Of a stretch of DNA of 64,000 bases, positions 54,401 to 64,000 are shown piece by piece; position 1 is the first letter of the stretch; every line of letters begins with the position of its first letter. A model generated the notes under the pieces. The model was not told where the DNA came from and ran no database searches. It worked only from the letters and a program-made list of their open reading frames with translations. The DNA is from Centroberyx gerrardi (Eukaryota; Chordata; Actinopteri; Beryciformes; Berycidae), in NCBI RefSeq assembly GCF_048128805.1, contig NC_136004.1, positions 25,196,333 to 25,260,332 of the forward strand, given 5' to 3'. The position numbers and the translations under genes are program-made.

Positions 54401-57400
54401 CTGTGTGGCAAGATCTTAAGAAAACTAGATCAGATATTTTAGGACGAAGGAAGGTTCTAGTGAATAAGTGATGGATGGTAATATATTTGCTGCAGTTCTG
54501 TTTCACTAATGAGTAGGGCTGAAAGATATTGACAAAACATCTAATTGTGACTATATGACAGAATTTAAACTGTAATTCATATCGTCATGTTTTTCTTGTC
54601 ATACATTTTTTAGAACTTTAAAATTGTTTAAAGAAAAGTGATTTTGTTAAAAAGTGATTTTGTTAAAAAATAGATGTCAGAGTGCAGGGTTTGATGAAAG
54701 GTTTTCACCAATATTGTACTTGATTCGTGGACCAAAGATTACCTGCAGCTCTAAAACACCTTGTTCAGAAATCTATTTTGGACACAACTCTCTCTAAAGC
54801 AATTAATTGCAGCCTCTGTGATTTGGAAATTGCAGAAGTTCATATTGCGATTTCGATTTTTTTTTTTCGATTAGTTCAGCTCTATTAATGAGATATACTG
54901 TATATGATAAGATATTTGAATGATGGTATATGCTTAACTTAACTTTAACCTAGAATTGCAGTACTTGCTCTATTAACAGATCTATAAACAAATTAAGGTG
55001 TGTGAACTTACAAGCCATAATTCTGACTTCATTATGCGCTTCATTAATTCTATGATCAACCTACTCATGAAACATACACTGAACTACGTAAGTCATAGAT
55101 GAATTTGAAATAAGTTTAGAAGATATTTATTGACTTGAATTTAATGTCTATTAGAAACTTCCAAACAGCTTCATGTTTTGGGCAATTAAAAATTGGATTG
55201 TTATCCATTCAATTTATGAATGGGCATTGAAGAAACCAAGAAAATAACTTAAAAAAGTGCTATAACTTAATGAAAAATTATATCACTTGTTGTTGAACTG
55301 CTTTAAGGAAACGTCCAGGATTTTTAGAAGCTTATCCTATTTATTACTAATTATTACTTATTGGCACCAGCCTCCTGGTAGTATGTGTTTGCAATGCTAG
55401 AGTAAGCTCAATGTAACGAAACAATTTCCATTTGTTTTGAACCGTTCTGTTACTTATTTTTAGTAATAGTACTGCTCATGGAAGTGAATAGAATTGCATG
55501 GTATTTGCAGGTGATGTTGAGAAAGGGTTTTATTTCCCATTTGCTTGCACAAACAAAGGCTAACAGGAGGCTGGTACCAATTTCTCAGAAATAAAGACAT
55601 TGGTGAGAAAATGTAAGAATGTTCCTAGAGAGGCATGATTGATGATCAAAAAGTTAGGCTCCTAAAAATCCTGAACCTTCCTCTTTAAATCACACATCAA
55701 TTACAGTAAATGTCTAGAATTCAGTTGGTTAAAACACTGTTTCTCTCCATGTCAAATCAAAAGACAGATGCATGGTTAATATTTCTTTTGTGCGTGTTAA
55801 TTAATAGAATTGTTCGGGTTTTTTAATTTAAAAAAAACAAAACCATTATCCAAAGACTGACAATGAAATCACATCATTTTTACCCCGTTCACTTTCCTCC
55901 AGCATAGATGGGCCTGCCATTTGAGATTGCTAAAAAATATTTCAGATTTTTCAGATTTCATTTATTGAGCCTTTAACAGGGATTTGCCTTGCATGTAAGT
56001 GCATTGAGTCAGACATTTAAAATAAGCCTATCTGCCATAGATAAGCACTCAGTAGAACTTAAAAGCTCTAACTTAACAAGCTAGAGCTTAAAAAGTAAAA
56101 CTAAACTAAGCATAATTTGCGGTTTTATGGTCACAACAGTTACAGTGATGCAACACACCAACTAGCTATAAAATACACTATTACTTACCTTAACAAATTG
56201 GTGAAATTTTAACATCACATAAATTTGTCTTTTCACTTAAAAAACCCTGCACACCTGAGTCACTACTTTCCCTTACAGTGTAAGCAGTGTTTGATGCAGT
56301 CTTCAACTTAAGCTGTGAATTTTTTGATAATCACGCTGTGATTTGCACTCAACAGGTTACTTGCATGAATGGCACATGAACTCTAAAATACTTGATTTGT
56401 CTTCTGTCTCCCTAACCAGAGGACCTGTCAGACAATGAGGAAGTCTTCCCCAAGGAGATCGCCAAGTGGAACTCCAACGACCTGATGGACAAGATTGAAG
56501 CTGCAGACGCAGAGGGAACTCCTGGTATGACCAAGAACATGAACTCTACATGATGGACGGTCACGCTGCCTCATTACTTGATATCAACCATGTTCTTTGT
56601 GCCCTCTGTGTTTGTGTTTGCAGGTGAGCTGTACAAGGAAATGACGGTGGACTATGAAAGAGCAACCAGTGAGGAAAGACTAGATGAGGTAGGTGTCTCT
56701 TACTTTGATTGGGTATCTACTAAACACACAGTCCTAACCAGCTGGGCTCAGGTTGCACAGTGTCTGGAAGTAATCATCCTTGACGATTCCTCTGCAGAAA
56801 AATGCACCCCAAGGATTTCAGGACCCAAAAGCTTGTATTTCACTTAATTTAGTTTTTAATTTAACTTTTATTCTGAAATGACAGTAGATTGCCCATTATC
56901 TAATACAAGAGTTGATTGCTACTCTTTCCGCAGTCCACAAAAAACACAGACAACTGTCACAGTAAGACAATTAGATAACAAATAGCACAAGATTACAACG
57001 TTAAAGTTACCAGCTATGTTGTTCAGGACAGCAAACTGAACATTGTGCTGTGCATCAATGTGTGCAGTTTGGGGGATCGGAGAAGGGCTTCTCTCCCTGA
57101 GGCTCTCTGTCCTCTTGTGTTCAGATGCGTGGCTCTGTTAGCGGCCAAGCCGATAGCTCTACCATTCCCACCATCACCGTATCCAGGCACCAGTCAGTAA
57201 GTAAACTTCCTGGCCCCAGTACGTTGTGAGCTGCAGCCGCTCCACAGAGACTCTCCTTAACAGACCCAGCACTAACTGCCCCGCCCCCTCGCCCCAGCCC
57301 AACCCATGTCTGCTCCTCGAACCTCACCACCCTGTGTGAAACTCCCATGTACTTGTAGCTGTGACGTGGAGTGTACAGTGCGTCTGTGAAAATGTGAAGT

Positions 57401-60400
57401 TTTGGATCAAATGTTGTGGGTAAAAGACGGCAAAGCTGCACATTATGTTCTTCTATTTAATGTGAGTATGATAATGCATTGACTTGTAAATGGGAAGCAT
57501 TGTTGTTGACTTGTTGAGTATAGGTTGGCTCTGTTCTGTTTCCCTCTAGGTGTGAAAAGGAATTTGTGCAAACAAACACTTCATCATGTGGTCCATATTT
57601 GAAGAAATGAACACATATAGAGAGTGTTGAGATGATCAGAAGCCGTGATTCACAAATCTGAGGGCTGGGCGATATGGTTGAAATCAATATCATGATAATC
57701 ATAAGGACTTTTTTTCAATACCAACATATATATCAAGATATGGCTCACATGTGCAAAATCACGTTAAATAATCAAATCCCATTGAACCAAATGGTAATGT
57801 TAGGCATGATGTCAAACAAAACTTTCCAATAATATTCCTACTATACCTCATTTTATCAGTTTTTATATAAAATGTGCTTGTTATTATCAATTTAGACAGC
57901 ACAACTGTGAACTGAAAGATGATAAACGATAATAATGAATTATCGCCCAGCCCTACACACACATGAGTCCTAGAAGTAATTTGATACCAATTTTTGTCAC
58001 TCAGGAAGCATGCCATCAGTGGTCATCCAAATAAATGTACCAGCAAAAAGCATATTTCCATGAGTATAATAATATAATTTCCCCTTCTCAGGATAGCTCC
58101 TCCCAGCAGTGTTTGCAGCCTTCCAAGATCCATGTGCTGATCTTGGTTCTCCATGGCGGGAACATCCTGGATACGGGCGGAGGGGACCAGAACAGCAAGC
58201 AGGCGGACGTTAACACGATCAGTACCGCATTTGAGACAGTCATGCGTGTTCACTACCCCGCTGCGCTGGGACGCATCGCCATCCGCCTGGTGCCCTGCCC
58301 TGCCATCTGCGCCGAGGCCTTCTCCCTGGTGTCCAAGTAAGGACACGCACACATTTTCTCACATGGACACCGTAACCGATCCAAGCATTGTTGATAATGT
58401 TCAAAGCGTCCTGGTGACTTACTTGGCTGCGACTGCTGTTTGCTTGCGATTGAGTAGGTCCAGGTGCAGCTCATGGCCATTTGTCAAGAGTATATCCCCT
58501 CTTCCTGTACTCCTATAACTCCGCTGTGTGCTGTCTAGTAAATCAAAAATGCACGTAAAATCATCTTTAAAACATGTCGATAAGTTCATGTTTCTTCATG
58601 TGTGTCTTTGGCGGCAGCCTGAGCCCATACAGCTATGATGAGGGCTGTCTGTCCAGCAGCCAGGACCACATCCCCTTGGCAGCTCTGCCGCTCCTGGCCA
58701 CCTCCGCTCCGCAGTACCAGGAGGCCGTGGCCACCGTCATCATCAGAGCCAACCAGGTGTACACCGACTTCATCAAGTCTCTGGACGGGGCAACCTTCTC
58801 TGGCCAGGTGAGTTATTGCCTTGTGAAATATCGATACTGTTGGAGGTGATGGGACAATATATCGAAATTCAGTATATCACAATGCAAAAATAGTTACGAT
58901 ACGCATCGTGGGGCAGAAAAATTAATCGTGATATTAGCTACATTTTATTCTACTGTAGTAATCACAAATGAGATGGCTGTCCTGTCGTAATTTCAGCTCT
59001 CCATCAAAATTATATTATTTGCATTTTGTAATGTAAATTCTTAAATTGTTGTTTACATTTTAGCAAGCCAAAGCCATTGCTTGAAAGATTTATGTCTCAG
59101 AAATAAACAGAATTCTGTCAGACTTCGTTGTCATTGAACTTTTATTTATTACATCTTATCGTGGTTGTATTGAATCGTGAAGCCCATATCGCATATCAAA
59201 TCGTATCGTGAGAGAAGCATATCGTCCCATCCCTAATGCCCCACACCACTTTTTGGTTGGCTTTTGCCTAGTTTTTGTGGTATGCCATTATACAATAAGT
59301 TGTTGTCATTGACATTATGATCACTTAATAAACTAACAGCATTCAATATTTCTGACCCTTGACCTCTGTAGGTGTGCCTCATTGGAGACTGTGTGGGAGG
59401 AATCCTCGGGTTTGATGCTCTGTGCAGCAGCAACCAGACGGTGAATGAAAGTCAGAACAGCAGCCGCAGAGGCAGCGTTGTGAGCGTACAGGTAAGAGAC
59501 AAAACATCAAGTGTTATGAATATACATGACAAAAATATGTACTTCCTAACCCCTCAATAAAGATCCTACTCTAATGAGCCCAAACACTTTATCAGTCCTG
59601 CATCAGAAACTTAATATAATTTGCTTCAGAGCCAACAACTCACTAAGCCCTAACATATATCAAAGCCCCTGCATTTAACATCATTTGACACCACAGCTTT
59701 CAAAACCACTTACGATGACTAAATTTGTGAGGACAAGTGATAACTGACAATATATTATTATTTGGTCAGTGTGATCAATAATTAGATGTAGGTCACCAAA
59801 CTATCAGCTGAGAGGGAACATTGGTCCTGAATGCTCCCCTGATGTGATTTTTTTATGTATGCCTTCCAAATAAATTTCCTGCAATTTGTGTTTGGTTTTT
59901 ACTCTCCATTATAATGATAAAAAGTTCATATTTGGACTCACTAATTCCAATACCTTGCCATGCCCAACTAACACCCTTGATTTGCTTTACAGTAAAACCA
60001 GATAACACGCCTTTCTCAAATGTTCCTCCATCCCCTCTGCAGGACCAGGATCTTCTCTCTCCAGGCATCATCATCAACAGCGGGCACGGATCGGCCTCTC
60101 CGACCCTGGAGGGCAGCCGCCACCTCAGCCGCAGTAACATCGACATCCCTCGCTCCAGCACAGGGGACGAGACCAAGAGGCAACTGCCGCGCAAGAGGAG
60201 CGACTCCTCGACCTACGAACTGGACACTATAAAACAACATCAGGCCTTCCTGTCCAGGTGTGTGTTTAGGCACAGGCACATGTGTGTAAACATCTTTACA
60301 CTGATATTACTGAATTTTAGGGATGGGACGATATATATCGAAATTCAATATATCGCAATACAAAAATGTGAAAATATGTATCGTGGGGTAGAAAAATGAA

Positions 60401-63074
60401 TCATGATATTAGCTGCATTTTATTCTGCTGTAGTAATCACAAATGAGACGGCTTGCCCATCACAATGTCACAAGTTCTCCGTTGAAATTATATTATTTGC
60501 ACTTTGTAATGACATTTTTAAATTGTTGTTTATATTCTAGCAAGCCCGTGCCATTGTTAGAAAGATTTGTGGCTTCAAAAAGAAACATAATTCTGCACAG
60601 TCGTACTTTGTTGTCATTGAACTTTTACTTATTACATCGTATCGTGGTTTTATCGAATCGTGATCCCCACATATCGAATCGTATCGTGAGATAAGCATCA
60701 TCCCATCCCTGCTGAATATATGTTACTGATACTGAATTCCTCACTGGGGAGATAATAAACCTACTTGGCCCTTGCTTCGTCTACTGTCAGTGTATGTTTT
60801 TTTATTTTTAGTTCTACACGAGGAGATGACTTTGTGCTGTCCTTACAGCTTACACTCCAGTGTCTTGCGGAACGACCCAACCTCGCGCAGGTCCAGCAGC
60901 AGCACCATGCTGGACGGAGGCTCCCTGGGGAAGTTTGACTTTGAGGTGTCCGACTTCTTCCTGTTCGGCTCTCCCCTGGGCCTGGTGCTCGCCCTGAGGA
61001 AGACCGTCATTCCTGTGCTGGATGGTAAGCCAGTTCGAACAGAGGAAAAGTTATATCTCTCTAGTATTCTTTAGGGTGTTTAGGCTATGGCAAAGATCAT
61101 CTATGTATTATGAGAGGATAGTTTAGCCTCAGGTAGAGACGGCCCAATTATTTTTCTCAAAAACTACTCATCACAAAAATGCAACTTTGAGCTCTGGATG
61201 ACAATAACAATACTTTCAGCTTGTGTATAATTTTGTACAAATAAACCTCAGATGTTTTTAGGTGTCTACAGAGAGTAGGCCATGTTTCACAACTTTTTCA
61301 TTAAAGACCCCATGAAATGGCACCTTTACTTCCCTGATTTGATGACAGGATGTTGGAGTGGGATCATTTAAAAGTCTAAACCAATTGAATATGAGTCAGG
61401 GAGAGAAAGGCAGTTTTATTTGATGGGAGGGGCGGGATTGTTCAAAAATCTGTGATGGTTTTATTAGTTGGAATTTATATTTATGCAACATGAGGTCACC
61501 ATTAAAGATACTCTGTTTTCCAGGAAGTAAAAGTAATGGGAGTTGATGTCACGGGGACTTGAATGAATGCTGTTGATGATCGCCTCAGTAGGTTCTGCCC
61601 CTCCCTCTCTCATGGCCTCTGGCTCTCTTCCTCCCCCTAGTGGCCCAGCTGCGACCGGCCTGCCAACAGGTCTACAACCTGTTCCATCCAGCCGATCCCT
61701 CCGCCTCTCGCCTGGAACCCCTCCTGGAGAGGAAGTTTCACCTCCTGCCTCCTTTCAATGTACCGCGCTACCAACGCTTTCCCCTGGGAGATGGCAACTC
61801 GGCTCTACTGGGTGAGCCCTCTGCACTGATGACGTAGATAGGTGTCACTCATACCAATTCAGTAAATCATGAGCTGCCAAGTACAAAGGTTCATATATTC
61901 CGGACTTGGATTCACATGCACAGACACAAATGCAAAATCCATGGATTGAAATGGCTGTTTAATTTATCTTGGTAACTTGAGATCTCAAGAAACTGACAGA
62001 TCTGATTCTAATTCAGTGTCCTCTGTTTCTCATGGATGCATGCCATAGACAACATATGCCTTAAAGACCTCTTATCAGTGCTGTGGGAGTTTCCTTCACA
62101 CACACAGAAAAGCATTCTCACAAAGAAAAATGAAACATTTTTCTACTGTTTGTGCTTCAAAGTCTCTTGTGAAGCAATTTATTCATCTACATGTGGTCAT
62201 AGTCCTGCTGGTGGTTTCTGTTTGGACTGGTCATTTTAGTGGAGTAACCCTTAGAGCCTCAGCCTATCCTTTTTACACAAACTCAAAATATATAGAAAAT
62301 TATTCAGTGCACTACCTTGAGGATAGGAGTTTTTTTTTTCCTAGGTTGAAATGGCTGAATCAGGGACCCATTATGGGCATATGAAAGATATACGGGAGAG
62401 TTAATGAACTGTACAACTATGGAGTTATTCCTTAATGACTGCAGGCCATGGTTTTGATATATGAGATTCCTAAAAGTGATAGTTTTCATCAAATGAGCTG
62501 TCACTGAATATCCTCAGGACTACAGAGTGTAACTAATTAACAAAGTTTTAAATATTGATAAAGTTTTAAAGACGAAATCAGGTTCATTAATCAGTTAAGG
62601 TAGAGAAAAAGACTTGGCAGCTAGTGGATGTCAGAATTAAAATCCTAGAATGTTGTGATACATCTCTATTTTAACTAGCAGTTTAACAGCAGCTTGTGCA
62701 TTTTAACTGAAGAAGTGGGCTTGACTAAGGGCTTGACTCTGCTCTCTTGTCTCATATTCAGTTGTTCTTGTTATTGCTTCATATGTTTTTGTGTCTTCCT
62801 TGTCTTCTTTCTTTCCTCCTCTCTTGGCCTCCTGTCCCCATATCTGCGAACCTGGCCCCCTATCTCCCAAACCCCCTGACCTCTACCCCTGTGCCTTCTG
62901 CCCCTCCAACTCCCTCTCCAGTGGAGACAGTCCAGAGCAACGCTCAGCTCCTACTCGATAGTGGGCCTCCCCTGTACCTTCGCTGTCAGGAGACCATCAG
63001 CGAGACCTGCATCCCTGTGCCTGTGCTAAACTGGCAGGAGGGCTTCCTCAAAGCCACACCCGCCACTATGGAGT
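42401..63074 (+). CDS. pitpnm2: Membrane-associated phosphatidylinositol transfer protein 2, 3'-partial
   Basis: Coding exons: 42401-42478, 47360-47574, 49377-49498, 50219-50452, 51083-51418, 53112-53207, 56420-56524, 56624-56688, 57125-57196, 58092-58336, 58618-58807, 59372-59491, 60043-60257, 60849-61024, 61641-61811 and 62922-about 63074 (last donor ambiguous). They join in phase to about 864 residues; the human protein has about 1349, so the C-terminus is outside. Residues 1-255 are the PITP lipid-transfer domain ([55 protein letters not shown]). An acidic FFAT motif, EFFDAHED at 355-362, spans the junction of the exons at 53112 and 56420 and would bind VAP in the ER. GDCVGG lies at 591-596, and the DDHD domain starts near [15 protein letters not shown] (728-742). 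The LNS2 domain is beyond the window. It exchanges PI and phosphatidic acid at ER-plasma membrane contacts. Synteny with kmt5a and mtrfr favours PITPNM2 over PITPNM1 or PITPNM3. Confidence 0.93.
43900..44037 (-). repeat. tRNA-derived SINE, minus strand
   Basis: On the plus strand it contains GTTAAGTGCCTTGCTCAAGG, a block common in teleost SINEs. On the minus strand the right end reads GGCAGCCTAATGGTGAGACC and then GGTCACCAGCTTGAATCT, resembling pol III A and B boxes at tRNA spacing. The family name is not assigned. Confidence 0.65.
45722..45805 (-). repeat. tRNA-like SINE head, minus strand
   Basis: On the minus strand this reads TGGCTCAGTATACAAGGACA followed by TTGTGGGTTCAAATCCTGTT, with A-box-like and B-box (GGTTCAAATCC) elements spaced as in a tRNA. 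A functional tRNA fold is not evident, so a SINE head or tRNA pseudogene is more likely. Confidence 0.5.
45832..45852. repeat. Poly(C) tract, 21 bases
   Basis: 21 consecutive C, the longest homopolymer G/C run in the window, about 30 bp right of a SINE head. Its length is likely unreliable in assemblies. Confidence 0.9.
47575..49376 (+). other. pitpnm2: pitpnm2 intron, no feature seen
   Basis: 1.8 kb intron with a strong donor (gtgagg) and acceptor (ccttcag). No repeat family or exon was recognised. Confidence 0.5.
50711..50975 (+). mobile_element. AGGGCTGAAAGATAT element, truncated copy
   Basis: It begins AGGGCTGAAAGATATTGAC and matches the complete copy at 54515-54883 (CTTGTCATACATTTTTTAG, AAAGAAAAGTGATTTTGTT, ATTGTACTTGATTC). 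It stops near GAAATACCTTGTTTAAAAG without the right terminus. Confidence 0.7.
52115..52261. mobile_element. Short fold-back with GATGAAG/CGAAATG core
   Basis: The 31-bp left arm (52115-52145, starting AAAGTAGAGCCTACACACTG) and right arm (52231-52261, ending GCAGGCTCTACTTT) are near-perfect inverted repeats. Between them lie ACTGATGAAGAGCTCTGTGC, TCGAAATGTCACAC and TTAATAAATTC, the same block order as the 31.7-kb retroposon-like insert. Confidence 0.65.
52381..52640 (+). repeat. Imperfect 165-170 bp tandem duplication
   Basis: Two copies of a GC-rich segment share ATAACTC, then CTCTC and a TATTTTTAGCRGCAGTATTG stretch continuing ACATCACA. The cores lie at 52415-52447 and 52585-52617, 170 bp apart, while the left parts are 165 bp apart because of a small indel. 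Each copy holds a MEF2-consensus site: TTATTTTTAG at 52415-52424 and CTATTTTTAG at 52585-52594. Confidence 0.7.
54515..54883 (+). mobile_element. AGGGCTGAAAGATAT element, full copy
   Basis: 369 bp from AGGGCTGAAAGATATTGAC to TTAGTTCAGCTCT, whose ends are short imperfect inverted repeats. An ATTGCGATTTCGATTTTT-like stretch near the right end mirrors the left-end ATCGAATTGCGATTAT of the copy at 50711. It is a non-coding DNA transposon derivative. Confidence 0.7.
55307..55684. mobile_element. TTAA-flanked inverted-repeat element
   Basis: The left end is GGAAACGTCCAGGATTTTTA followed by GAAGC; the right end is GCTCCTAAAAATCCTGAACC followed by TTCCTC, its imperfect inverse. TTAA lies just outside both ends (55303-55306 and 55685-55688). 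It is 378 bp and non-coding, consistent with a non-autonomous piggyBac-type element. Confidence 0.65.
57661..57954 (+). mobile_element. AGGGCTGGGCGAT element, copy 2
   Basis: 294 bp from AGGGCTGGGCGATATGGTTG to TATCGCCCAGCCCT, with inverted ends of about 13 bp. It is homologous to 31598-32059 and lacks that copy's 125-bp insertion, so it provides the empty-site sequence. Confidence 0.8.
58846..59235 (+). mobile_element. GGGATGGGAC element, copy B
   Basis: 390 bp in a pitpnm2 intron, about 40 bp from the donor of the 58618-58807 exon. It runs from GATGGGACAATATATCG to ATATCGTCCCATCCCT and is homologous to copies A and C in sequence and length. It is non-coding. Confidence 0.75.
60319..60710 (+). 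mobile_element. GGGATGGGAC element, copy C
   Basis: 392 bp from AGGGATGGGACGATATATAT to AAGCATCATCCCATCCCT, in the same orientation as copy B and 1.1 kb from its right end. A chance open frame inside has no family resemblance. Confidence 0.75.
61812..62921 (+). other. pitpnm2: pitpnm2 intron, no feature seen
   Basis: 1.1 kb intron ending in a long pyrimidine-rich tract and the CCCTCTCCAG acceptor. A small extra exon could be hidden but none was recognised. Confidence 0.4.
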
Positions 63075-64000
63075 GTGTGTAGCCTCTCCCATTCACCTGC
63101 ATCTGTCCCAGCCCCATTCACTGTGTGTGTGTTTCTTTTTCTGTTTGTTCCATCCTTCCTGGTGTTACGTCCAAGATACTCAGATTTATATCTAAGTATT
63201 TATGTGTCTTTTTCAGAGTATTCCCATTGCTGTTGTTTCACAAACCTCGAATATAGCCTCAGTCAAGAACTGGGGTCACATTTTTGCTGCTCCAGTTGAA
63301 TCCAATACTGCATATGCCTCCTTCTGCAGTATCAAGTCTTTTATCTAAATTGCTGGGCATAGCTGGTTTAAATTTCCTGCTTACATTCTGAGCCGCTTAA
63401 GTATTTCTGGTCAGAAATACAAGTAATAACAAATCGTTACAGCATGCCATGGAAATACTATGGAGAATCCTATAAGCATCTGTTGTTGTGGTGTTGCATT
63501 TTGCTGTTGCCATCACTTACTCATGTCCGCTCCAGTGTTTGGAGGACGCTAGCATTTGTGTTTGTGCTGTGTTTTTTAAGCAGGGTTTCAGTGTGTCTGC
63601 ATCATTTCCATAATGTCTGACAAGAGCTGGAAAGATTATTGATGTCAACAGAAGACAATTCTACTGTTGTCTGAATTTAAAAGACAGGTTTTGATGTAGC
63701 GATTGTGCTGCTTGTTATGTTGAATATGCAGAGAACTTGGAACCCTGTCTGTACATCCTGAATATGTCCTCATGTTTCTCCTTGTGATAATGGTCAGAGG
63801 TCATCTGATTATAAAATCTCCAGAACTATTTTATCATGTCTGTTAAACCAAACAGCTATTACATGATATTCCCTTGCTATGAGATAATGGCTAACCTCTT
63901 GAGAGATACTCACAAATGGACGTGACTGTAATAAATGTTGACATTTGTGATTTTTCATTCATTGAATATTTGTCGCATTCACGGAGCCCCGGTGTTCCCA
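63075..64000 (+). other. pitpnm2: pitpnm2 intron reaching the window edge
   Basis: Follows the last recognised exon; the GTGTGTGT stretch leaves two or three possible donor positions. No further exon was recognised before the window ends, so the rest of DDHD and the LNS2 domain lie to the right. Confidence 0.5.

Larger units (their letters stand above)
53208..56419 (+). other. pitpnm2: pitpnm2 intron splitting the FFAT motif
   Basis: 3.2 kb of AT-rich intron, holding the complete AGGGCTGAAAG element (54515-54883) and a TTAA-flanked inverted-repeat element (55307-55684). The rest shows no exon or known repeat. Confidence 0.5.

Overview
The window is nuclear DNA of a ray-finned (teleost) fish. 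Its genes are split into short exons with GT/AG borders, and their proteins closely match known vertebrate families. The non-coding DNA holds short non-autonomous transposons, tRNA-derived SINEs and long microsatellites typical of fish. No bacterial, phage, CRISPR or operon-like structure is present.

Layout, left to right. (1) About 1-4891: the 3' two-thirds of rilpl1 (plus strand, its N-terminal RH1 part lies left of the window). (2) 6912-9470: complete rilpl2 (plus). (3) 11539-15455: complete kmt5a, the histone H4K20 monomethyltransferase (minus, eight coding exons, 340 residues). (4) 16861-17936: complete mtrfr (C12orf65), a mitochondrial GGQ release-factor-like protein (minus, two coding exons, 168 residues). 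(5) 18.1-22.2 kb: intergenic, no gene seen. (6) About 22.3-64.0 kb: pitpnm2 (plus), with a CpG-rich putative 5' exon near 22.6-23.3 kb, an intron of about 19 kb, the start codon at 42401 and at least sixteen coding exons running to the right edge; the 3' third lies outside.

The order and orientations rilpl1> rilpl2> <kmt5a <mtrfr pitpnm2> mirror human 12q24.31 as I remember it, but the human neighbours SNRNP35, CDK2AP1, SBNO1 and MPHOSPH9 are missing from between them. This looks like a compacted or post-duplication version of the block. The genes do not form one pathway: RILPL1/2 are effectors of LRRK2-phosphorylated Rabs, KMT5A is a chromatin enzyme, MTRFR rescues mitochondrial ribosomes, and PITPNM2 is a lipid-transfer protein of ER-plasma membrane contacts.

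I did not find a clearly new biological system. The observations most worth a second look are: a small repeat family sharing a GATGAAG...CGAAA...AATAAA layout, one copy of which sits inside another transposon with a 14-bp target duplication; two long fold-back elements; at least four families of terminal-inverted-repeat elements; a 165-170 bp tandem duplication carrying two MEF2-like sites in a pitpnm2 intron; an extra in-frame rilpl1 exon; and an Arg-to-Lys change at a phospho-Rab contact position of RILPL1. All coordinates were derived by eye from the sequence.
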